64,000 nt of DNA from Agrocybe praecox (taxonomy: Eukaryota; Basidiomycota; Agaricomycetes; Agaricales; Agrocybaceae), in contig OZ024840.1 in the NCBI GenBank assembly GCA_964017145.1, forward strand, positions 1,674,001-1,738,000, written 5' to 3'. Both the position numbers and the translations under genes were made by a program. Numbering within the stretch: position 1 is the first letter of the stretch; every line of letters begins with the position of its first letter. Below the pieces are notes generated by a model that was not told the origin of the DNA, searched no databases, and was given only the letters and a program-made list of their open reading frames with translations. Below are positions 25,641 to 38,500 of the stretch, in pieces.

Positions 25641-26756
25641 TTACTTGACATCATGGCAATCGCACTCGGCGTTGCGACCAACCCAACCTTTCCCACAAGA
25701 ATCACACCAACCACGAGCAGCGCCATCCACGCCTATGGCTGACTTCTTGGCAGAGCCAGGCAACAACGATGCACTGACAGACTCGTCTCGGTGAATGCTA
25801 ATCAAGTGACGGCCCAAGTCGTGCTTCCTGCTGAAAGACCTGCCACACGATCGTTGAGGGCAAACATGGGGCTTCAGCCTGTTGGGGTCATGGGTAGCCA
25901 TGTGTGTTTTGAGATTGTAAGCCCTGGCGAACGCTAGCAAAGATCATAGGGATTAGTTCTCGTATATTATTTCGTGAGGGAAGACACACTGACCTCGTGG
26001 GCACGCAGAACAACGATATTTCTTTCGTGGGTCACCTTTGTAGTCGTCCGCTGGTGGAGGATTGACCGAAGCCACAGTGGGAAGTTGGGTAGAGATGTGT
26101 AGTGGAGACACGGTGGGGTGGCCATGGGAAGGCGGACTGTAGCTCGAGTGAGGATAATAGTCAGAAGAAGTAGTGGAGCCTCGTCTTCGGGGATCATAAT
26201 CGGAGAAGCTTGTACGAGCTGGGTAGAGTTTGGCGCTGTTCATGGGAACGGGAGGACTACGAGGAGGAGTGGGAGGAAGGGCGCCAAATGACGTTGGATC
26301 GTTGATATCATCATCTGTCAAGTTCAAATGCTGGACCGAGTACTCTGAGCCAACCCGGACCCTTTGGAAGTCCATTTCCAACTCGTAGTTGTTGAAATGT
26401 TGCGCGCTATTGAGAGGCTGGGGCGCAAATGGGGAAATTTGTTCGTTGTAGAACGATTCGGAGTGGGAGGAAAGAGAGTCGTAGGACTCGGAAACAGTAA
26501 TGGTAGAAAGGGGACCTTGCCACTGCGGCTTTTCAGTCCTGAAAAAATTGTAGGCTTCGTTGGAATCTACGGTCAAGAGCTGGAGCTGATCGGGATATGC
26601 AGCCAAGTTGGAGTCGATATCGGACTCGAAGAGATCGGGATGAGGGGCAAGGATGTCGGTGGGTGAATTAAAAGAGAAAAAATCAAGGCCCTGTTGTTTG
26701 ACAAACTCATTGTCGTATGCTTCAAAAGCATGGCCGTAGGACTGTGCTTCAGACAT
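25641..26756 (-). CDS. C2H2 zinc-finger transcription factor
   Basis: Starts at ATG 26756 (MSEAQSYGHAFEAYDNEF). About 230 residues of low-complexity Ser/Pro-rich sequence come first (for example FGALPPTPPRSPPVPMNS), a likely activation region. One intron follows RCSACPR. Finger 1 is CSACPRAFARAYNLKTHMATH (spacing C-x2-C-x12-H-x3-H). Finger 2 is CPQRSCGRSFSRKHDLGRH followed by LISIH (C-x4-C-x12-H-x4-H). A third, Cys-rich element (CDSCGKGWVGRNAECDCH) lies at the C-terminus and may bind another zinc. The order of two fingers plus a Cys-rich tail is common in fungal regulators, but the target genes are unknown. Confidence 0.9.
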
Positions 26757-27307
26757 TGTTAATGTTAATGGATGCTGCGCAAGGGGTCAAGGAGAGGAAG
26801 ATGGTGGTTGGGAAGAAAGCAAGTTGCTTTCCTGTGAGCCTCTCCATATATGACTGCGCAGCAGCTTATGTAATATACCCAGGTATCCATCACCTCCATC
26901 AAACGGTCTCTACTCCCCGATTCTATTCACGACATGCTCCCAAGGCATGTTTCTCACTCACTGTGATATTTATTTCAATCAATGATCGCCTGCATGCACC
27001 TACTTATCCACCTCAGAGTCTCAAATACATGCCTTCTCGTCCCGCATTCAGACTACTTGGATCGCAGCAGGATCTTGAAAATATCAAAACAAAAAAACAT
27101 ATCTTTATCAACTGCGCAGTCCTTCAATACGTGTTCCAGTGACGGCGTAAGTGACGGCGTAACCACCACGGCAGCGCCCAATGACAGTAGCTTGACTAAG
27201 GCAACATGACTCGCAACACTGCCTCGTTTCACAATACCGGAAATATGGGCTGATCGGAATGCCTCTACCACGCAGAACGTAAATTCTCAAAAGAAAAGAA
27301 AAATGTA
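26757..27307. other. Intergenic region upstream of the zinc-finger gene
   Basis: About 550 bp with the promoter and leader of the zinc-finger gene, followed by the 5' flank of tRNA-Lys(CUU). A near-perfect short tandem (GTGACGGCGTAA twice) lies near 27139-27162. No gene is seen. Confidence 0.4.
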
Positions 27308-27402
27308 GCCCGCCTAGCTCAATCGGATAGAGCGTCAGACTCTTAGGCGGGTTAGATCCCAGGATCATCTGAAGGCTGCGAGTTCGACCCTCGCGGTGGG
27401 CT
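27308..27402 (+). tRNA. tRNA-Lys(CUU) with 21-nt intron
   Basis: A complete cloverleaf folds by eye. The acceptor GCCCGCC pairs with GGTGGGC. The D arm is GCTC-AATCGGATA-GAGC and the anticodon stem is TCAGA/TCTGA. The T arm is GCGAG-TTCGACC-CTCGC. The anticodon loop is CTCTTA-A, anticodon CTT. A 21-nt intron starting GGCGGGTTAG sits right after position 37, the standard place. The mature length is 74 nt. A run of seven T at 27409-27415 is a good Pol III terminator. Confidence 0.96.
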
Positions 27403-27408
27403 AGTTCA

Positions 27409-27415
27409 TTTTTTT
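27409..27415 (+). terminator. Pol III terminator of tRNA-Lys(CUU)
   Basis: Seven T residues beginning seven bases past the discriminator base of the tRNA. Confidence 0.8.
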
Positions 27416-27658
27416 CTGGTATAAGACACCACGCTCATCTTGTGTATTCAATCCTTTTTTTGTCATTCTTGTCAGCAGTCACCTTTATAAATCTGTCTTT
27501 TTTGAAGGGAGGTACTTAGGAACAGCGGTCGAAGGAATTACTTAAGTCACATTTGACGCGAGTAAGCCTGCCCTAAACCTCGTTATTCCCAGTGATGCAT
27601 TCTCGTCAATTTGTTGCTTGTTTCATTTCTTCATCCCGATACCCTTCGTCGCGTAAAT

Positions 27659-30480
<2,822 letters not shown>

Positions 30481-30680
30481 TCGTTAGTTTCCTTTTTCTT
30501 CCTGTATGTATTGTTGCTTTCGATTTTTGTGTATTATCATCATGGTTGTATTGTAAATCAATAATCGTCTTTCGTTGTCTCCTTCGTGTCGAATTTCATT
30601 CCTAACAATGTCCACCATTGAACTTTTTCCTGGTAGTTTTTTCCGCGCATTGTTTATGGCGTGTGAATATGAAGGATATC

Positions 30681-30783
30681 GCCCGCCTAGCTCAATCGGA
30701 TAGAGCGTCAGACTTTTACAAAGGTCCGGGTGATCGGTCACATTGTGATCTGAAGGCTGCGAGTTCGACCCTCGCGGTGGGCT
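30681..30783 (+). tRNA. tRNA-Lys(UUU) with 29-nt intron
   Basis: Same mature sequence as the tRNA-Lys at 27308 except for the first anticodon base: the loop reads CTTTTA-A, anticodon TTT. The 29-nt intron (starting CAAAGGTCCG) sits after position 37 and is unrelated to the 21-nt intron of the other gene. Acceptor, D, anticodon and T stems are all fully paired. A T5 run at 30790-30794 follows as terminator. Confidence 0.96.
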
Positions 30784-31480
30784 ACTATGTTTTTAATGAT
30801 TTGCGCGGTGGGCGCTAACATTGTTTTTACCGTTTTGATTGAGTTTTACTATTTCATTCAGCAAATAGCAAGTTTGGCTCATGGGTTCGCTTCTTTTCGA
30901 TTTGTGACTATCCTCTGATCCGTGATGAATCGGTGGCCAACTGTTGACAGTAGACAGGACTGCGCCCGCAGATTGTCACTTTTTTCGCTGTCGTCCTCAA
31001 ATAAGTACCGCCATGTGCTCTGATGATATTTTTGCGTTGATTTTACGGGCGCAGCGCTTGTTAAAACATTGTATAAGGCCAGCTGATTAGTAGACGCTCG
31101 GACTTTCTTGTATGGTAGTGTGATGGTCGTTCAAAGGCTGCGGCGCAGGCAGAGCAATTGTGATATTGCTGGCCAGTGGTACCTGAGAGCTACACTGCGG
31201 CAATTAGTGTATAAAAACTTAAACTGCGTCGCTTTTAGTATGTGTTTATAGCTTCAATGGCTTTGAAGTTCCAACACCAAACAAACGCGTGTATTTTTAG
31301 TAACATCTGTGCCTTGTATTTGGTCTGGTTAGTCGAAAACAACAATAATTCTGAAGAAGCATTGTAGTGGTGGAGTGTACAAGTCCGGAGTGTATTCCTT
31401 CACCTCGGCAAGCTAATATGCGCATGGCGCACTCGTATGGCCAGAGTCGACGAAGAGTGTCACAAAAAAAAAAAGGAAGA
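30784..31480. other. Intergenic region between tRNA genes
   Basis: About 700 bp without a recognisable gene. It ends in an A-rich stretch (31464-31486) that would be a T-rich Pol III stop for minus-strand transcripts. Confidence 0.4.
30790..30794 (+). terminator. Pol III terminator of tRNA-Lys(UUU)
   Basis: Five T residues, seven bases after the tRNA 3' end. Confidence 0.65.
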
Positions 31481-31486
31481 AAAAAA

Positions 31487-31575
31487 GTATTTGCACGAGG
31501 GAATCGAACCGAACTCTTCTAAGTTTGTATATATCGAAAGTGAGGTGCTGGACTGCTCCAATGCGAGTCAAAAGA
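31487..31575 (-). pseudogene. Possible decayed tRNA gene
   Basis: Read on the minus strand, GGTTCGATTCC matches the Pol III B box (T loop) and is followed by GTGCAAA and long T runs (7 and 11 T). No matching acceptor 5' strand exists and the five bases before the T loop do not pair with those after it, so a functional cloverleaf is not possible. It sits just downstream of the intact tRNA-Thr on the same strand. It could be a tRNA relic or a chance B box. Confidence 0.3.
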
Positions 31576-31585
31576 TATTATGTAT

Positions 31586-31656
31586 TCCTCCTAGCCGATT
31601 TGAACGACTGACCTTGTCATTACTAGTGACACGCTCTACCGCTGAGCCAAGGAGGA
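31586..31656 (-). tRNA. tRNA-Thr(AGU)
   Basis: Minus-strand cloverleaf with every stem paired. The acceptor is TCCTCCT/AGGAGGA and the D arm is GCTC-AGCGGTA-GAGC. The anticodon arm is TGTCA-CTAGTAA-TGACA (anticodon AGT). The T arm is AGTCG-TTCAAAT-CGGCT. No intron. 71 nt without a separate discriminator base counted. Confidence 0.92.
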
Positions 31657-31716
31657 TTGTGTATATGTCAAATATGAACCACAATGTGGTTTATATGTAT
31701 TCAGTAATTATAACAT

Positions 31717-33890
31717 TTACAATCCCAACCTTGCGGCTTTGATACGATCCTCGACATTTCCCTGACGTGGTGTTATCTGCACTTTGAAGGACTTGGGATG
31801 ACTGGTAAAATATGAGTTTCCAATTCAATGCAATGTGCAAAAAATATAAGTTACCTTACAAGCCCGTCCGTATATTCAGTTGACGGTTCAATTATATTTC
31901 CAAAGTCGTCGACACATTTAGTGATATTGTACATCGAAAGAATCGATGCCATAGCCAGCCATGAGGATGTAGTGGCTAGGTGTCGACCAGGGCAAATTCT
32001 ACGAAACAAATATTAATAGAAGTAGTTGACTGCCGTGGGCAATTCTGACCGTCTTCCAAAGCCAAACGCACCCACAAGGATAGGGTCTTTCTCTGTTTCT
32101 GCTTTTCCTTCTACAGAAATAAAGCGTTCGGGCTTGAAGCTGAATGGCTCAGGATACAGCTCCTCATCGTGTAGGATTTTCCTTGAAATCAACGTATCAC
32201 AAGAGCGTCTATGCGCGTATTCTTCAGATGACCTACCACACATTAACCGTAATGGTGGCCCCTGTGCTAGGTTTAATTACTCGGCACATGTCGACGATGG
32301 GTTTACGTACCAGCGGGGATACGGTAGCCGTTATATTCATCTTCATGAACGGCTCGATGAGGAAGCGCTGTGGAGTTATTGCTAAACTTGTAACAGGGAT
32401 AGAATAATTCTAGGATAAATGCCCACCTAAAGGTGTAACAGGAGCCCATCGCATCGTTTCAAGAAGCATCGCTTCAATATACGGAGTAGAGAGTCTGTCT
32501 TCAAAAGTTGGCAGTCGTGAACTTCCTATAACTTTGTCGATCTCTGCTTGGGCTTTGCGCTGGACATCAGGATAGCATGCCATAGCCAGAAACCAAGAAT
32601 GTAAAAGAGATGCTGTCTAAACGTAGTCAAGCCTTGAAATGTGTCGAAGTGATATAACGTGTCGCACCGTGTCAGATCCAGCTTAATTGTCGATTAAGTA
32701 ACGGTCAGAATAGCATTAGAAGCTACAAAGACTGACCCATATAAATTATCCCTGCACAATTCTTGATGATTTCTTCTTCATCTGACATGGCCACACCCTC
32801 GATCTCTAGCTTTCTCAAGCTGTCGTGAGCAAAGGATTGTTGAGCAATGCCATGATCCTGTTCATTAAATTCAGCGTGAGAGTTGCATTATTGGATTTCG
32901 TTGCACACCATCGATTCTTTAATAGCATCGAACGGGGTATTGAGCATGGCTTTCGCGCCAATAGCCCATTTCTTGGCATCCCTCTTGAAACCTGCGCCTG
33001 GAAACCAACCTGGTATCGGGTAATCAATATGTATGTAACACTTTGGCCAAAAATATGTACCCACTTGGAACATGTTGCAGAAACGGGAAATACTCGACCA
33101 GTTGGTTCCCAGGGGGAACTATGAGCAAAAGTGGCTGAATAGCTTGATGGACGAGATCGATTAGAAAGTCATTTTCTTCTTTTACTTCGTAGCCGTATGC
33201 CGCACGTAGCGATATAGAGCTCACAAATCTAAGATAAAATCAGGATAGCCGGGCAGACATAATTTAAACATTGGCGCACTGCCGAATATGTGCAGCAAAA
33301 TGATCTGGAGAGGAGGATAATTGTTCAAGAAAGCGAACTGCCATGCTTTGTTGCATGTTGTAATACAATGAAATGTTGCGGGACTGGAAGTATTGATGGA
33401 ACTTTCTTCTGTGCCGTCTATTAAATCGTAAGTGGCCCGAGAGAAATGAACCCAAGTTTCAAGCAGATTACCTCCATTGATCACTATAATGCATATGAGC
33501 GAAGTCCCAGTCCCAGCCTGCAAGCTCATTTGCCATGACCTAGAAGATGTCAATATATTGTGGCGTAAGGTTCCAAAAAGGTCGAACCATGCGCGGTCGG
33601 TCAGAGTAGTTGGATGCCCTCTTTTCGAGTAGTTCCAAAGCAGCTTCCCAGGATTGCAAGATAATCGTCGTCTTTCCCAAGGCTTCAATCTTGATTATGT
33701 CTCCGTATACCTTCCCCAACTCTGCATATTTGAGCCAGGTATATGAGCGGGGGATGTCAAAGATACTTCCAATAAGAGGCAGGCCTTTAGGGCCTGGGGG
33801 AAGGGGCAAACGTTGCGATGGTCTTCTCCACAGACGAAGGTACAGAAGGACTAAACCGAGAGAGAAGAACAAGGTCAGTAGAGGAGTCAT
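31717..33890 (-). CDS. Cytochrome P450 monooxygenase
   Basis: Membrane-anchored heme oxygenase of the basidiomycete OrdA-like type. ATG 33890 gives the anchor MTPLLTLFFSLGLVLLYLRL and then the Pro-rich hinge LPLPPGPKGLPLIGS. Spliced exons give MANELAGWDWDFAHMHYSDQ, then RHRRKFHQYF with the C-helix region. FVSSISLRAAYGYEV and GAGFKRDAKKWAIGAKAML follow. The I-helix oxygen-binding motif is AGSDTTAS and the K-helix ExxR is LLETMRW. PERF appears as FSFKPERF. The heme loop FGFGRR-ICPGRHLAT is split by an intron and has its Cys. The end reads KSFKVQITPRQ, with stop at 31719-31717. About a dozen introns, all with workable phases, so it looks functional. Substrate unknown. Confidence 0.93.
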
Positions 33891-34390
33891 TGGGTGCGTT
33901 GTGTGAGCCTTGTAGTAACCCTTTTAAGTTATCTGGGGAGTTTCGTAAGTGGATATCTGAAGGAAACGAACATCTATAGGCTGATAATAATATCATGAGA
34001 AGCCTGCTGAACCAATAACGCCTAGGCTTAGGACAAAGAACCCGCAAGACCGACGAGAAAGTTCAACACGATTGCCAACCACGTAAAAGAATGATATTTC
34101 CAATCAGTAAAAGATGGTAATGGTCATGTTCAGGTGATTAATCGATCAACTATGACCGTTGCTGACCGATTGGAAGGGATCCAAAGGCTTAGAGTTCACA
34201 GAAATTTCTCATGGGCACGGTGACTTCAGATTGGGTTCACCGGGGGAGACTCAGCACGTGAGGTTATCCTTCCCCACTGAGTCCACTCTGAATCTCCACG
34301 AGTCCCCACTTCCAGACTCCAGAGACCAGCTGAGAGCTCCCCGGATAACTCAGGTGCTCTCGGTGAACTTGCCATATTTGGAGTTTTTTT
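33891..34390. promoter_or_regulatory. Divergent intergenic region P450 / MTQ2
   Basis: 500 bp between divergent genes. The half nearer MTQ2 (34190-34380) is GC-richer with CT-rich stretches. No defined element was recognised. Confidence 0.35.
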
Positions 34391-35372
34391 ATGACATCCA
34401 TTCATCCGAACGACTTGACGCTCAACCTCATGATTCCCACCCCAGACCTTTCACACCTCACAAAACAAGATTATGATAACGTGTACGAACCCGCCGAAGA
34501 TACATTTCTATTCCTTGATGCCTTGGAAGAGGAAGCGGAAAGCTTGAAAAGTCTAAATCCGTCAATTTGTTTGGAAGTTGGGTAATATGCTTTCGATTGC
34601 ATCGCTATGGACAAAATTCAACCGAAATATGTAGATCTGGCTCGGGATGTGTTACTGGCTTTATTGAAAAGATTCTTGGACCTTCCGTACGTGCGTTCTG
34701 GTTCTTACTGAAGAAGAATGTTGCAATAATACCATTTCTCAGTTTATCTTTGCACGGACATAAACCCATATGCTTGCCAGTGCACTCATTTGACAGGCTT
34801 ACAGAACAAGGTGGGCTTTACTGATAATCTATGGCATGCATCGAACCAATAAACCTACCTATTAAAGGTCGACATCCAGGTTGTAAACGGGTCATTAGCT
34901 ACACCTTTTCAGAATCGCCTGGCTCGTAAGATTGATGTCATCTTGTTCAACCCACCATATGTACCTACACCAGAGGAAGAGGCATTAATTGCCCAATCTT
35001 CAGCCGATATAGGAGGGGCTTGGGCTGGAGGTTCGAGTGGGATGCGGATAACCAATATCTTCCTTCAGGCCATCGAGGTTAGCAGCCTGACTTACCGCCT
35101 ATGAAGCGCGTTTACTTACGAAGATATCAGGGACTATTATCGCCCAATGGTTGTTTTTATCTCGTAGCCTTGAAGGAGAACGACATCCCTCAGATCCTGA
35201 AAATGATGGAAGAAAAGTACAACCTAATAGGAAAAGTGCGTCATTATTTCACTCTTCTTACCTTTTCTTACCCTCCATATTATTACGCCAGGTTGTTTTG
35301 CAACGCAGAGCAGGCCGCGAACACCTGTTTATCCTTCGATTCGTCCGTCAGGGAAGCTTTCAGAAGGGATAA
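34391..35372 (+). CDS. MTQ2: eRF1 glutamine methyltransferase (HemK-type)
   Basis: SAM-dependent N5-glutamine methyltransferase that modifies the GGQ motif of release factor eRF1 together with Trm112 (Mtq2 in yeast, N6AMT1 in humans). It shows [20 protein letters not shown] and [15 protein letters not shown]. The SAM loop [15 protein letters not shown] is split by an intron. [14 protein letters not shown] follows after a donor at C-GTGCGT. The catalytic motif is [14 protein letters not shown] (Asn-Pro-Pro-Tyr). The end reads [20 protein letters not shown] then GSFQKG-stop. The first ATG is 34391; the ATG at 34430 (MIPTPDLSH) is where many relatives begin and may be the true start. Confidence 0.93.
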
Positions 35373-35532
35373 TTGATTCCATTGCAAATGGGAAAGCATC
35401 GAAAGAAATGCAAGTGGATAGCGGAGACATGAAAATTACTATAGAACTATTACTGATAATTCCAATTTCAAACAAGCAATTGTCCAGAAAGAAGTCAAGA
35501 TTAAATTAAATTGAGAGTGGTCATGAGTTTTA

Positions 35533-38500
35533 TCAAGAATCATCACTGTCATTAGCATTGCCGCGTCTCCTGTGCAGGCTGAACCTCGAAGGGGACACAA
35601 TTGAATGCGTCCTTTCCCCTGAGTGAATTGAAGCAACGCTGCTTGTGTGGTTCGGATTAGAGGAAGCATCGAATTCTAGCCGTAGTCTTAAAAGACCACC
35701 CTGGCGTAGCTCGACGAAGACGTCCGCAGAAGAAATGCCCTCTGGCTTTATGTGACGCCAGATCTACAGCAATCCAGATGAGCAACGCAGGACCTACTGA
35801 AGTATAAACAAAGACCTACATCGACTTCACCATCACCAATCTCTTTATCTCTTCCGATAGTTTTGTGATCATGGATCCATACATGTATCTTTGGAGTAAG
35901 AGCAGAAGCAGCGAAGACAAAGGATTCGTTCCTATACAGGAGTTCAGTATAATGCAAGATTCTAGGATTAATGATGGCCTACCATTCTGGAACATCGGTC
36001 TTTCCAGTATGCTTTGTTTTGACTTCCTTGTCACCTAATCGCAAAGTTGTGTATGCTTTCGCGTCATGTACGGTCAAATCTTTAGCGTCCAGGACTGTAA
36101 CCCGTAGAGATCCAGGTTCGTGCACTGCAGGGGCAGATCCGTTTTCACTCGAAGGGAAGGCAGCAGTAGCAGTCTGAAGATGGTCAGAAACTCCGACGGG
36201 CTGGGAACTTTGACCAGCAGGCAAATCGGCGGGCACAGCTAAAACCTCCTCCTCCTCTTTGTCTCCGCGTTTGAAGACACCCGCGACACCGTGGAAGACT
36301 CCTTTGCCTGCATTCATGGGTAGGCCTCCAAGCTGAGTCATTGCCCGGCCAGCAGAAGTGAATGTCGAAGTATTCTTTCTTGACTTGGCGATAATCTCAG
36401 GCTGGAACATCATTCGTAAACGAATTTGACCTTTCTCTCCATGTTTATGGCTGACGAGGTTAATGGTACGTTCCTGTGACTGGAATGGCTCGATATCTTC
36501 GAGATTAATTCTTCCCACACCTAGACTCTTTGCCTGTTCAATTTGGTTCCAGTCAAAGATCTCGAGAGCAAAGTCCGATCCTACTCGAGAGGACTGTAAT
36601 TCTTCATGAGCAAACTCAGACGTGAAGACACACAACAGACGTACCACTGAGACCTGGAAGGTCTCATTCCACTCAGGGGTTAAAGTCTTCTTTTTGGTTT
36701 GGGATTTGAAAACCTTTTCACCGTTCAACGAGAAGACGGCATAAGGATCCGATTTTCCTGCAGAACAAATTCAGTTTTGGAGAATGAATTCATTAACGGA
36801 TGAGAAACTAACCTCCTCTATCAACTCCACGGATTTCATGGCCAGTGAGAAGCTCAACCCTAAGAATACCTTGATCTAAGATCATGGAAATGAGTCACCA
36901 AACTATTGTGCAGTTATGAAGGACTTACTGTCCACTCTCTCCCTGGGTTCCAACGTAACGGGGACAGGGAGGTATCGAGCTTCAATGATAACCGTTGACA
37001 AGTTTTCACCACTGCGGGGGTCTGCGAGGGAATAAGTTCGAGGACCATTCTGCAAAAAATCGACTTAGGGAACTAAATATTATGCAACGAGTAGATAGAC
37101 GTACCATTGTGACCTGCAAAAATTCCTTTGCATCTCCTTTCCATTCAGCAATGACATCGTCCTTCTCATTCTCGTCTGCTTCATTCAAACGGAGCCACAC
37201 ACGACCAAAATCGACTTCCTTGATGAACCCTTCACCAACGTAGCCCCATTGAGCATGGGTACTGCGGGCCTTGACGGTGCTGAAGCAGGGCCAATAACCA
37301 TCGTCGAGAAGGACTTCCAGACGTGCTTTCTTGTGAAGTTTGCCCGAGATAACATTGAAGACAATGATACCAGATTCTATTGCGTTTCCATGAGTATAAA
37401 CAGAAGAAACGATTTAGCACGGTACTTACGGTTCGCTAGAAGCTCTTCTTGTGACATTTCGATACCCGTATCTTCAGGAGGCGTGGTCCTTCCGTTCGTG
37501 GTGGTGGGACTGGTAGGACTGCTCGGCATATCGGACGTTGCGGAAGTTGCAGACAACATGCTTGCATTACCAAGCGAGTCTTTCTTCCTATGAGTAGCGG
37601 TAGTAGCGGTAGCAGGTGTTACGGGAGTAACAGGCGACTTGGGTTCCGACATAATTGTAATGCCAACGGGACTGCCTCCTTCAGATTCTACGTCAGAAGA
37701 CACATATCCGCCTTCATCATCATTTTGCTGCCTCGTTACTTGAGCCACTTCTGAACTGGATTCGAATTTCTCGAATTTCACATTCAGAGAAGGAATAAAC
37801 TCGGCCGTATAGTGAAGGGTTCCTTTATGCGCATTGGCCTTGTCGAGGCGGATAGAGTCTGCAATAGATTTGACGCCAGTGGACTGGTAAGGGTAGCGGG
37901 GGTCCTCGGAAGATTCAACTGCCAGATCCGAGACATGGAGCTCGACTGATCCTAAAGAGCGATCCTAGTATCGAGTGTAAGGAACAACGCATTACTGAAA
38001 TTTTGTCAACTCACCCTTGTCAGATGCTGATAATCCATGCACTCGAGCATCAAGTTCTAACGTGGCAATAGAATAAATAACTGAATTTTTTAGGAAATAA
38101 GAGCTAGGGGACATACCTCCTTCAAATTATGGACAGGGACGTAAATGAATTGTTCCCAGACAGGGTTCAAGTCTATATATTCACTATCAGCAACAGGATT
38201 CAGAAGTAGGCTAAGCGAAAACATACTGTTGTTGATGACCTCTGTTCTACCCTTGGTGACATTGCGGACTTGAACTCGTACATAGGGATCACTCTTGCCG
38301 CCCAATGTGGCCTCCACATTTCTAAAAAGCAATTTGGTGTCAGAATTTGCGTCCGAAGGGTGTTTAGCAGAATGAAGACCCACTTGACATCGACCGCCTT
38401 CTGAACGAACAACTTAACAACACCAATAGGTGGCTTATATTGCTCCGAGCCGTGTATGGCGCCAGCCATACTTAAAGGTTTCCATTCAGCCGATAGCCTG

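Noticed and set aside
31717..33890. P450 as a decayed gene, because single frames break often
   Set aside because: All breaks are explained by GT-AG introns and every key motif is intact.
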